A stretch of DNA of 64,000 nt. Origin: Pseudonocardia alaniniphila. GTDB lineage: Bacteria > Actinomycetota > Actinomycetes > Mycobacteriales > Pseudonocardiaceae. The stretch is taken from the NCBI RefSeq assembly GCF_022524485.1, contig NZ_JAKXMK010000006.1:124001-188000 (forward strand), written 5' to 3'. The notes under the pieces were generated by a model. That model ran no database searches. It had not been told where the DNA came from and saw only the letters and a program-made list of their open reading frames with translations. The position numbers and the translations under genes are program-made. Each line of letters starts with the position of its first letter. Position 1 is the first letter of the stretch. Shown here piece after piece: positions 28,364 to 38,349 of the stretch.

Positions 28364-29014
28364 TCACGGCGTGGGCGCCGGCAGCCGCCAGGTGTGCAGG
28401 TGCTCCCACGTGAGCGTGTGCCACCACCGGCCGCTCCAGTCGTCGGCGCAGGTGCGGTAGAGATCGACCGTGTCACCCGGGAACATCGCTGGGGCCTCGA
28501 CGCCGAGTCCTCGCACGAACTCCTCCACCTCGTCGCCCAGCTCGGGGCGTTCGTAGAGGTCGTGCGAGGCGAGCGAGAGGTGCGCCCGGAACGTCGCGGG
28601 GTCGAACCTGTTCGGCTCGGGATCGGCGGCGGGGATGCGCAGGGACGCCACGGCGGCGTCAACGGCCGCGGCCAGTTCCACGAACGACGTGTTGGGAGCC
28701 CCGTCGGCGAGATGGTGCACGTCGAATATCACCCCGCGACCCGGTCGCCGGATCCCCTGGTTGACCACCGGGAACGCGGTCAGCGGGACCAGAGCCTTGG
28801 TGACGGCGTCGACGATCGTGTCCTCGTCGCGGCCGAGATGCTCGCTGCCGACCAGCGTGGCGTGCGGCGGGAACGCCCCGGCGGAGACGAGACCGAACTG
28901 TGCGCGCACGTGCGTGGTGATCCTGGTGACCGCCATGCAGGTGCGTGGGTCGGGCCGGAGGTAGACGCCGTAGCGGTAGGGATCACCGGGCGCCACAGGA
29001 GAGAAGCGGGTCAC
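28364..29014 (-). CDS. 2H-phosphoesterase (LigT/2'-5' RNA ligase-like), copy B
   Basis: A 216-residue paralogue of copy A with FPPHATLVGSEH and FRAHLSLASHDL, so both catalytic histidines are present. Both copies end in a similar TWRLP sequence. GTG 29014 overlaps the TGA of the ABC binding-protein gene (GTGA, 4 nt), so the phosphoesterase is translated with the transporter. This coupling is the main evidence that its substrate arrives through that transporter. The larger frame upstream is antisense/out-of-frame to the binding-protein gene. Confidence 0.82.
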   Translation of the reverse strand: MTRFSPVAPGDPYRYGVYLRPDPRTCMAVTRITTHVRAQFGLVSAGAFPPHATLVGSEHLGRDEDTIVDAVTKALVPLTAFPVVNQGIRRPGRGVIFDVHHLADGAPNTSFVELAAAVDAAVASLRIPAADPEPNRFDPATFRAHLSLASHDLYERPELGDEVEEFVRGLGVEAPAMFPGDTVDLYRTCADDWSGRWWHTLTWEHLHTWRLPAPTP

Positions 29015-30402
29015 TGGCCGGCCTGCTCGCGGTAGTCCTTGATGATGTTCGTGCCGGTGGACTGGGCCTGTGAGACCGCCCCGTCGAACGGGGTGGTGCC
29101 GCCGAAGGCGCGGTACAGCGACGTGATCATGGCCTGCCGGATCCGCGGCAGCGCGCCGGACAGGCAGCCCGCCGTGGCCGGGCTCGCGGGAGTGTGGTTG
29201 AACTCCTGCATCACCGCCCCCCATGCCGGGTGCTGCGCGAGGAACTGTTGCTGCGTCGGGCTCTGGTCGACCTTCACGTTGATCGGCGCGTATCCGGACG
29301 CGTGCGAGAACTGTTCCTGCACCGGCGGAGAGTCGAGGTAGCTGATGGCCTTCCAGCTCGCGGCCTGGTGCGCGGCGTCGTGGCCCGGGCCGCTGACCCA
29401 CAGCGACGCACCGCCGATGATCGCACCGGCCTGTCTTGCCGGCCCGGACACCGGGATCGGGAGTGCCGTGTACCCGGTCAGGCCACCCGTGGTGAGGTCG
29501 CCGATGACTCCCGAGGAGTTGAACATCATCGCGACCTTGCCCGCGATGAACGCCTGGGTGAGCGCGTCGTCGTCGGAGCCGGTGTCGAGAGCCACGCCGT
29601 CGGTGTAAAGGCCGGTGATCGTCTCGAGGCTGGCGCGCTGCTCCGGGTTGTTCAGGCTGAACGCGGTGGCCCCGGCGCCGGTACGCCCGTTGTCCGGCGT
29701 GCAGTACTCGGCGCCTGCGGCAGCCGTCATCTGCTCGAACCACCAGCCGTCGCCCTGGGGTTCGGCGAACCCCGCCACCCCCGGTATCGCCGAGTGGATC
29801 TTCCGTGCCGCCGCGTCCAGGCCGGTCATGGTGGTGAGCGTGGACGTGTCGACACCGGCCCTCGCCAGGAGCGAGTCGTTGACGTACAGCATCGGCATCG
29901 AGGTGTTGAACGGCGCCGAGAGCAGCTTCCCGTCGGCGGTGTAGTAGTTCCGCGCTGCGGGTCGGAGATCCCGCAGGTTCAGCTCGCCCGGGTTCGCGGC
30001 CGCGAGATCCTGCGCGCTGACCGTCTGCCCGGCGTCATGGATGAAGCCGGTGGATACATCGTTGGACAGCAGCATGTCGGGTGTGTTGCCGTCCCGGATG
30101 GCCGAGGTGTACTTCGCGAGCGTGTCGTCGTAGTCGCCCTGGAAGACCGCCTGCACGGTGATGTGGTCGGCGTTGTGGGCGTTGAACCCGGCCACGGCGT
30201 CCTGCAGCGCCTTGCCTGCCGCTCCGCCGAGGCCGTACCAGAGGGTCACGGTGACGGGCCCCGCCTGCGCGAGTGCCGACGGGCCGGGTGCGGGGCCCGA
30301 GGCGGGAGCCGTGGAGCTCGAGCAGGCGGCGCTCAGCGCGGTCACCAGGATTGCGAGAACGGTGACGGCGAGGCGCCTCCGGGTGCGGTGGTCCGTGCGC
30401 AT
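29011..30402 (-). CDS. ABC transporter sugar-binding lipoprotein (UgpB-like)
   Basis: A 463-residue extracytoplasmic solute-binding protein of cluster 1. A signal peptide with a basic start and LAVTVLAILVTALSAAC ends in a lipobox-like Cys at about residue 27. The mature part begins with TVTLWYGLGGAAGKAL, typical of glycerol-3-phosphate/oligosaccharide binders, and contains ASGYAPINVKV near the C terminus. It captures the ligand at the cell surface. ATG 30402 with GGGAAG upstream. It is followed by a coupled 2H-phosphoesterase and preceded by two permease genes; the operon has no ATPase gene, so a shared MsiK-type ATPase elsewhere is expected. Confidence 0.88.
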   Translation of the reverse strand: MRTDHRTRRRLAVTVLAILVTALSAACSSSTAPASGPAPGPSALAQAGPVTVTLWYGLGGAAGKALQDAVAGFNAHNADHITVQAVFQGDYDDTLAKYTSAIRDGNTPDMLLSNDVSTGFIHDAGQTVSAQDLAAANPGELNLRDLRPAARNYYTADGKLLSAPFNTSMPMLYVNDSLLARAGVDTSTLTTMTGLDAAARKIHSAIPGVAGFAEPQGDGWWFEQMTAAAGAEYCTPDNGRTGAGATAFSLNNPEQRASLETITGLYTDGVALDTGSDDDALTQAFIAGKVAMMFNSSGVIGDLTTGGLTGYTALPIPVSGPARQAGAIIGGASLWVSGPGHDAAHQAASWKAISYLDSPPVQEQFSHASGYAPINVKVDQSPTQQQFLAQHPAWGAVMQEFNHTPASPATAGCLSGALPRIRQAMITSLYRAFGGTTPFDGAVSQAQSTGTNIIKDYREQAGQ

Positions 30403-30475
30403 GGACTTCCCTTCTCCCCGCACTCGACGGGGACACCTCGATCAGGACACGTGACGGGCGAGCGGGGAACGGCGG

Positions 30476-31369
30476 TCAGGTGATCCGCGCCGCCAGGCCG
30501 CGCACGAGGAACCGCTGCCCGAGGAGCACCAGCAGCAGCGTGGGGGCGAGCACGACGAGAGTGCCCGCGTAGATCACCCCCGGTGCGCCGAACTCACCGG
30601 CGACGAGCTGGGCGAGGCCGACCTGCACGGTGCGGTGCGCGGGGGAGTCGGTGATCAGCAGCGGCCAGAAGTAGCCGTTCCAGGCCGACAGAGCCGACCA
30701 CAGCGCGGCCGTCACGAGCTGCGGCCACGTCATCGGCACCACCACGTGCGCCAGGCAGCGCAGGTGGCCCGCGCCGTCGAGCCGCGCGGCCTCCCACACC
30801 TCCCGGGGCAGGGTGGAGAACGCCTGGCGCAGGAGGAACACGGGATACGCGACGCACAGGTAGGGGAGTGCGATCGCGACGACGGTGTCGCGCAGCCCCA
30901 GGCCGCTCACGGTCTCGACGTTCGGGATGACGACGCTCTCCCCGGGGATCGCGAGCGTGGCGACGACGACGGCGAACGCCGCGGTCCGTCCGCGCCAGGA
31001 GGGGAAGACGAGCGCGTAGGCGGCGAGGGATCCCGTGATCAGCTGGGCGCCCGTCTGCAGCAGCGTGACGGCCGCGCTGACCAGGTACTGCTGGAGGAGC
31101 GGTATCACGCTCAGGGCCTGCCGGACGTTGTCGAGCGTCATCCGCCGCGGGTCGGGGAGAAGATCCCCGCGCGCGACGTCACCGGCCGGCAGGAAGGCCG
31201 TGGCCAGGGTGGCGTAGACGGGGAACAGCACGATCACACAGAGCACGACGAGCCCCGTCCAGCGCAGCACACCGGCCGTCCGGGAGGACGCTGCCGCTCC
31301 CCGCGTGTGGGCCGCGGCCGGCGAGAGCGGTTCGGCCGCTCGCGGGCGCGTCGGTGCGGACGCGGTCAT
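30476..31369 (-). CDS. ABC sugar permease (UgpE/MalG-like)
   Basis: A 297-residue inner-membrane permease with six predicted segments. The EAA loop that contacts the ATPase reads EVWEAARLDGAGHLRCLAHV with the conserved G and Asp. LVVLCVIVLFPVYATLATAF is the first segment. The N terminus has an unusually long Ala/Pro-rich extension of about 30 residues. ATG 31369 overlaps the upstream permease stop by 4 nt (ATGA). It forms the channel together with the next protein. Confidence 0.9.
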   Translation of the reverse strand: MTASAPTRPRAAEPLSPAAAHTRGAAASSRTAGVLRWTGLVVLCVIVLFPVYATLATAFLPAGDVARGDLLPDPRRMTLDNVRQALSVIPLLQQYLVSAAVTLLQTGAQLITGSLAAYALVFPSWRGRTAAFAVVVATLAIPGESVVIPNVETVSGLGLRDTVVAIALPYLCVAYPVFLLRQAFSTLPREVWEAARLDGAGHLRCLAHVVVPMTWPQLVTAALWSALSAWNGYFWPLLITDSPAHRTVQVGLAQLVAGEFGAPGVIYAGTLVVLAPTLLLVLLGQRFLVRGLAARIT

Positions 31370-32280
31370 GAACGCTCCCGGGCCAGGCGGAACTGGGCCG
31401 CCGTGGCCAGGACGACGAGCACGAGCAGCAGCAGGGCCAGCGCCGATGCCGTGCCGTACTGCGGCGAGCCGCCGCCGAAGGCCCGCTGGTAGAGCTCGAA
31501 GACCAGCGTGTGGGTGGCGTCCGAGGGGCCGCCCCCGGTCAGCACCTGCACCTGCGTGAAGATCTGCAGCCCGCTGACGGTCTGGGTGACCACGAGGAAC
31601 AGCAGGCTCGGGCGCAGCGCCGGCACCACGATCGAGAACGCGGTGCGCACCTCTCCGGCCCCGTCGAGCGCGGCCGCTTCGAGGACCTCACGGTCCAGCC
31701 GGGAGATCGCCGCGACCAGGACGAGGAAGGTGAATCCGAACTCGTACCAGGCGGTCGTGATGACGATGGCGGCAATCGCCGCCACCGGGCTCGCGAGCCA
31801 GTTCGGCCCGGCGATGCCGGCCAGGGCGAGTGTGCGGTCGAGGATGCCCACCGCCGGGGCGAACAGGCCGGCGAACGTGGCCGACACGGCGGCGGTGGAG
31901 TAGGCGAAGGGCAGCGACAGTACGAGGGAGGCGACACGCCCGCCCCGGGGCGCCGCCCCGCGCATGAGGAGCGCGGCGGCGAGCCCGGCACCGGTCGCCA
32001 GTGCGGTGGCGAGCACGGCGATCAGCACCGTCGTCAGGATCACGCGGCGCAACTCGGGGTCGCTGCCCAGGCGCTCGAAGTTCTCGGCCCCCACGAACCG
32101 CGTCGGACGGCCGAGCAGGTCGCTCCCGTGCACGCTGAGATAGCCGCTCTGCGCCGTCGGCCAATAGGCGAACAGGGCGAGCAGCACCAGGCACGGCGCC
32201 ATCAACAACGGTCCGGCGAAGCGGTTCCGGGACAGCGGCGTGGGAACGTTCCCCAACACGTCACGAACGTTGCTGCCCAC
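31366..32280 (-). CDS. ABC sugar permease (UgpA/MalF-like)
   Basis: A permease of up to 304 residues. AGPLLMAPCLVLLALFAYWP is the first membrane segment and EVLEAAALDGAGEVRTAFSI is the EAA loop. The start is uncertain: GTG 32280 is the longest, with GTG 32259 and TTG 32256 also possible. A perfect palindrome resembling a LacI-family operator covers 32242-32253, which favours a start at or after it, or an operator overlapping the coding start. It lies 54 bases after the lacI stop. Confidence 0.87.
   Translation of the reverse strand: MGSNVRDVLGNVPTPLSRNRFAGPLLMAPCLVLLALFAYWPTAQSGYLSVHGSDLLGRPTRFVGAENFERLGSDPELRRVILTTVLIAVLATALATGAGLAAALLMRGAAPRGGRVASLVLSLPFAYSTAAVSATFAGLFAPAVGILDRTLALAGIAGPNWLASPVAAIAAIVITTAWYEFGFTFLVLVAAISRLDREVLEAAALDGAGEVRTAFSIVVPALRPSLLFLVVTQTVSGLQIFTQVQVLTGGGPSDATHTLVFELYQRAFGGGSPQYGTASALALLLLVLVVLATAAQFRLARERS
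32241..32254. promoter_or_regulatory. Candidate LacI-family operator
   Basis: TGGGAACGTTCCCC contains the perfect 12-bp palindrome GGGAACGTTCCC with a central CG, the usual form of LacI/CebR-type operators in actinobacteria. It lies at the 5' end of the first permease gene, right after the LacI-family regulator gene in the same operon. Confidence 0.55.
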
Positions 32281-32334
32281 GGGTGGCCGCGGCGCCGATG
32301 CGGGCTGAACAGGCCCTGAACGAGGTGGAACGGC

Positions 32335-33357
32335 TCAGCGGCGTGGCGGTCCGGCCGTCCGGCCGCTGATCAGTTGTCCGTTGATCGCCTGGTGGCGGGT
32401 ATCCGTGGTGAGTCCCTCGACGTGGGAAACGACCTCATCCACGGCGCGCGTGCCGAGGTCGGCCAGCGGCTGCACCCATGTCGTGAGACCGAGCAACGGC
32501 GTCGTCAGCGGTGCCACCCCGTCGTAGCCGGTGACGGAGAGGGCATCCGGCGCCCGCAGCCCGCGCCGGTCCAGCGCCTCGAGGATCTCGAGGGCATAGG
32601 GGTCGGTGGGAGCCATGACCGCCGTGATCGCCCGGTCGGCGAGGAGGCGGGCGACGAGACCGTCGATCCCGCCGCCGGCGCGGGTCTCCTCGTCGGGCGC
32701 CTCGACCACGTCGGCTCCCAGCTCGCGCAGCCGGCGGGCCATCTCGGCGGTACGGGGCGCCTGGGTCAAAGAGCGTTCCGGCCGGAGCGTCACCACCATG
32801 ATCCGGCGGTGCCCGAGCGACCACAGATGGTCGGCCATCCCGCGCCCGCCGTGGATCTCGTCGCAGTAGACGCTGCTCAGGGCCTCGTCCCGCGCCGGGC
32901 GCCCCGCGAGGACCGTGGGAACGCGGCGGGCATGCTGCAGGACGTCCGCGACGGGGACCAGGCCGCTGCAGACCACGAGCCCCTCCACCTGGAGCCCGAC
33001 GAGCGTCTCCAGCGCCCGTCGTTCGTCGGAGACGGCGAAGCTCCCCGACCCCGTGGCCGTCACCACCCGGTACCCCCGCGCGGCCGCGCGCTCCTGCATC
33101 GCGGTGAGCAGGTGCCCGTAGTACGGGTTGGAGGCGTCGCGCACGAACGCACCGATGGTGTGCGTACGCCGGGCGACCATCCCGCGGGCCATGGCGTTCG
33201 CGACGTACCCGAGCTCGGCGGCGGCCAGCCGGACGCGCTCCTGTGTGCCGGCCGCCACCCCGCCGGACCCGCTGAGGGTGCGCGAGACGACCGATTTCGA
33301 CACGCCCGCCCGCCGCGCGACGTCGATGATCGTCGGAGCCGTGCGCGGGTCAGGCAC
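32335..33357 (-). CDS. LacI-family transcriptional regulator
   Basis: A 340-residue repressor. The N-terminal HTH is IIDVARRAGVSKSVVSRTLS followed by the hinge ELGYVANAMARGMV. The periplasmic-binding-like effector domain follows (GAFVRDASNPYYGHLLTAMQ, LSVTGYDGVAPLTTPLLGLT). It would sense the transported sugar and control the transporter genes just downstream. GTG 33357 overlaps the end of the HAD gene by 8 nt. Confidence 0.9.
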   Translation of the reverse strand: MPDPRTAPTIIDVARRAGVSKSVVSRTLSGSGGVAAGTQERVRLAAAELGYVANAMARGMVARRTHTIGAFVRDASNPYYGHLLTAMQERAAARGYRVVTATGSGSFAVSDERRALETLVGLQVEGLVVCSGLVPVADVLQHARRVPTVLAGRPARDEALSSVYCDEIHGGRGMADHLWSLGHRRIMVVTLRPERSLTQAPRTAEMARRLRELGADVVEAPDEETRAGGGIDGLVARLLADRAITAVMAPTDPYALEILEALDRRGLRAPDALSVTGYDGVAPLTTPLLGLTTWVQPLADLGTRAVDEVVSHVEGLTTDTRHQAINGQLISGRTAGPPRR

Positions 33358-33973
33358 CCGGCACCGCTACACCTGCCGACGCGAGGTCGGTGAGGCACTG
33401 CCGTGGCCCCTGCCACCGGAACGCCGACCACCCGCTCTGCTGCGCAGCGAGGACGTTGACGGGCCGGTCGTCGAAGAACACCAGCTCGGTGGCGGGCAGA
33501 CCGAGTGCGTCCTCCACCGTGGCGTACACGCCGGGGTCCGGCTTGGCGAGACCCATGTCGCACGAGAAGAGCTTGGTCGGGAACCTCGCTCCCCATCGGG
33601 AGCCGCGTACCTGCTCGGCCATGGATCGGGGCGCGTTGGACAGCAGTGCCAGCTGCACCCCCGTCCGTGCGATGGCGTCGATGAGCTCAGCGGCCCCGGG
33701 GGCGAGCTCGGACCATCGCTGCGCGTCCGCCGAGTCCAGCCGGCGCACCTGCGCGGCGGTCAGGACCCGGCCGAGGTCGTTGGCCACGCGGTTCCAGTAG
33801 TCCTCCGCCGCGCTGCCCAGGTCGTAGGCGTCGCGGTGGCGCCAGTAGGCCGCCGCAAAGCTCGTGGCGGCCACGCCGAGCTCGGCGGCGAAAGCGAAGA
33901 TGCCGTCGGCGGAGCCGCCCAGCACACCCCCGATATCGAACACGACGGCGCTGGGCGGCCCGGTGCGGTCCAC
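33350..33973 (-). CDS. HAD-superfamily phosphatase
   Basis: A 207-residue HAD subfamily IA hydrolase. Motif I is VVFDIGGVLGG with the nucleophile Asp, motif II LALLSNAP, motif III GLAKPDPGVY with Lys, and motif IV LVFFDDRPVNV. A helical cap lies between motifs I and II. It likely dephosphorylates a small phosphate ester. GTG 33973. It is the first gene of the operon with the LacI regulator, permeases, binding protein and 2H-phosphoesterases. Together with the phosphoesterases it could remove a phosphate released from an imported phosphodiester; this is inference. Confidence 0.85.
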   Translation of the reverse strand: MDRTGPPSAVVFDIGGVLGGSADGIFAFAAELGVAATSFAAAYWRHRDAYDLGSAAEDYWNRVANDLGRVLTAAQVRRLDSADAQRWSELAPGAAELIDAIARTGVQLALLSNAPRSMAEQVRGSRWGARFPTKLFSCDMGLAKPDPGVYATVEDALGLPATELVFFDDRPVNVLAAQQSGWSAFRWQGPRQCLTDLASAGVAVPGA

Positions 33974-34053
33974 GTGGCCACTCTATGGAAGCTCCTCGGG
34001 CAGCGGCAGGGCGCCCGTGCCGACGGGGAGGGCCGCGGTCCGTGTGAGTGCGG

Positions 34054-36606
<2,553 letters not shown>

Positions 36607-36738
36607 CAGCACGGCCTTCCCGTCGGATGTGGTTCGCGGTGAAGCGTTCCCCCGGGGCCGAGCGTGAAACGGGCCTCGTGGTTCGCGGCTCTCGAGAGGT
36701 GACGCCGATCGATCGCCCCGCCGTCCGGTTGATCGACA

Positions 36739-36754
36739 TTGCTGTATATGCAAC
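36739..36754. promoter_or_regulatory. Candidate MarR operator 1 (autoregulation)
   Basis: TTGCTGTATATGCAAC contains TTGC and GCAA arms, 3 bases before the marR GTG start. Read on the minus strand it is GTTGCATATACAGCAA, which matches 14 of 16 positions of the site at 37243-37258 before the dehydrogenase gene. Confidence 0.6.
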
Positions 36755-36757
36755 ACT

Positions 36758-37204
36758 GTGGCCGTGGGTGCTTCCGACATCGACGAGATCGTGTCCGACT
36801 GCCTGGCGGTGCGCGTCCGGCTGATCGGCCGTGCCGTCACGGGCCTCTACGACGGCGCCCTTGCCCGCCATGGCCTGACCATCGCTCAGGTCAATCTCCT
36901 GGCCGCTCTGGGCAGGGTCGGCCCGTGCTCGCCGTCGAAGCTCGGCGATGTGCTGCAGCTGGAGAGGTCCACGGTCAGCCGGAATCTGAATCTGCTGCTG
37001 AACCACGGCTGGGCCGAGGCGCTGTCCTCCGATGCGAAAGGGGTGCGGGAGGTCGCGCTCACCCGGGCCGGCCGGGTCAAGATCGCGTCGGTGATGCCCG
37101 AATGGCGCCAGGCTCAGCGACAGGCTGCGCAGCTTCTCGGCGCGACGGGCGTGAAGGCGGTCGAGGAAGTCGCGAGTGGCATGGGGTACAGGCCAGGCGT
37201 CTAG
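36758..37204 (+). CDS. MarR-family transcriptional regulator
   Basis: A 148-residue winged-helix regulator. HGLTIAQVNLLAALGRVGPC leads into the HTH SPSKLGDVLQLERSTVSRNL, and VREVALTRAGRVKIA forms the wing. Dimerisation helices flank it. GTG 36758 (or GTG 36764 two codons on). The short-chain dehydrogenase gene follows after 69 bases, and both promoters carry a common 16-bp motif, so this repressor probably controls itself and the dehydrogenase. Confidence 0.88.
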   Translation: MAVGASDIDEIVSDCLAVRVRLIGRAVTGLYDGALARHGLTIAQVNLLAALGRVGPCSPSKLGDVLQLERSTVSRNLNLLLNHGWAEALSSDAKGVREVALTRAGRVKIASVMPEWRQAQRQAAQLLGATGVKAVEEVASGMGYRPGV

Positions 37205-37242
37205 ATGCACGGATCGGCTCGGGAACATTCCAACCGCAAGAC

Positions 37243-37258
37243 GTTGCATACACATCAA
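37243..37258. promoter_or_regulatory. Candidate MarR operator 2 (before the dehydrogenase)
   Basis: GTTGCATACACATCAA shares 14 of 16 positions with the reverse complement of the site before marR. It is 15 bases upstream of the dehydrogenase ATG, overlapping the expected ribosome-binding area. Confidence 0.55.
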
Positions 37259-37273
37259 GAGGAGGCCGGTCAG

Positions 37274-38137
37274 ATGAACGCGTCGTTCGCGAACAAGGTG
37301 GTGCTGGTCACGGGCGCATCGCGTGGAATCGGCAGGGGTGTGGCGCTGGCGTTCGCCCGGGAAGGAGCGCGGCTGGTTCTTGCGGCCCGCTCGGACGACC
37401 GGCTTGCCGAGGTGGAGAAGGAGGTCCGCGACCTGGGCGCGGAAGCGCTGTCGGTCCCGACGGACGTGACCTCCCCTGATGCGGTGGCAGCGCTGGTCGA
37501 CGAGGCGATGACCCGATTCGGCAGGATCGATGTGCTGGTGAACAACGCCGGAATCGGGAAGGTGGGCGGTGTCGAGTCGGCGGGGTTCGAGGACGACGTC
37601 CGTCAGACACTGCAGGCGAGTCTCTTCGGGATGATCCACGTGACCCAGCGCGTGCTTCCGATACTCCGGCGCCAAGGGTCGGGCGCGATCGTCACCATGT
37701 CGTCCGTGATGGGGCGCAAAGCGTTCGCCCGGTTCGGCTCGTACGCGATCGTGATGCACGCGGTCTCTGCGTTCTCCGACAGTCTTCGCCAGGAGGTGGC
37801 CGACAGCGATATCCGGGTCTCCGTCATCCATCCTGCGCTCACCGCCACGGACCTGTTGCGGGAGGCGGAGGAAGCCGAGATGCCTCCCCCGTTCCGGCAC
37901 ATGACTCCGCTGTCGCCGGACGACGTCGCGCGAGCCGTGGTCATGGCGGTCCGGCGCGGGAGACGACGTGTCGTGGTGCCGCGGACGGCGAACATGCTGC
38001 TGCTCGGCGAGGCGCTGTCACCTCGCATCGGCGACTCGATCGCCACCGCTCTGACGCTGCGGCCCATCGCCGGACTGCTCGGGATGAGCCGCGGGAGGAC
38101 CTACCACGAAACGATCGCCACTCGCGCAAGCGCATGA
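37274..38137 (+). CDS. Short-chain dehydrogenase-like protein lacking the catalytic lysine
   Basis: A 287-residue SDR. VTGASRGIGRG is the cofactor loop, LAARSDDRL suggests NADP preference, VLVNNAGIG is the NNAG motif, and MSS (residues 142-144) carries the catalytic Ser. The YxxxK site reads GSYAIVMHAVSAF: Tyr157 is present but position 161 is Met (ATG) where Lys is expected; one base separates ATG from AAG. Activity may therefore be reduced or changed. ATG 37274 has GAGGAGG about 7 bases upstream. It follows marR with a shared operator. The C-terminal 80 residues resemble the membrane-associated SDR subgroup. Confidence 0.85.
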   Translation: MNASFANKVVLVTGASRGIGRGVALAFAREGARLVLAARSDDRLAEVEKEVRDLGAEALSVPTDVTSPDAVAALVDEAMTRFGRIDVLVNNAGIGKVGGVESAGFEDDVRQTLQASLFGMIHVTQRVLPILRRQGSGAIVTMSSVMGRKAFARFGSYAIVMHAVSAFSDSLRQEVADSDIRVSVIHPALTATDLLREAEEAEMPPPFRHMTPLSPDDVARAVVMAVRRGRRRVVVPRTANMLLLGEALSPRIGDSIATALTLRPIAGLLGMSRGRTYHETIATRASA

Positions 38138-38349
38138 CCCTCGCCGCGGAGCGGTGCGTCGCCGCAGGGTGGGGGCTGGATCTTCCCTGGCGCGAACGGC
38201 ACCGCCCGAGGCCGGGCGCGCCGGACGCGGTGACGGTGGTGTGGTCGTCGGCCGGACTGCGCTTTCCATTCGGACGAACCGGGCGTATCGTGCGCAGCCA
38301 TCCTAGAACGCAGTTCCATGTGCCGGAACGAGCGCCCGAGGAGCGAGAG

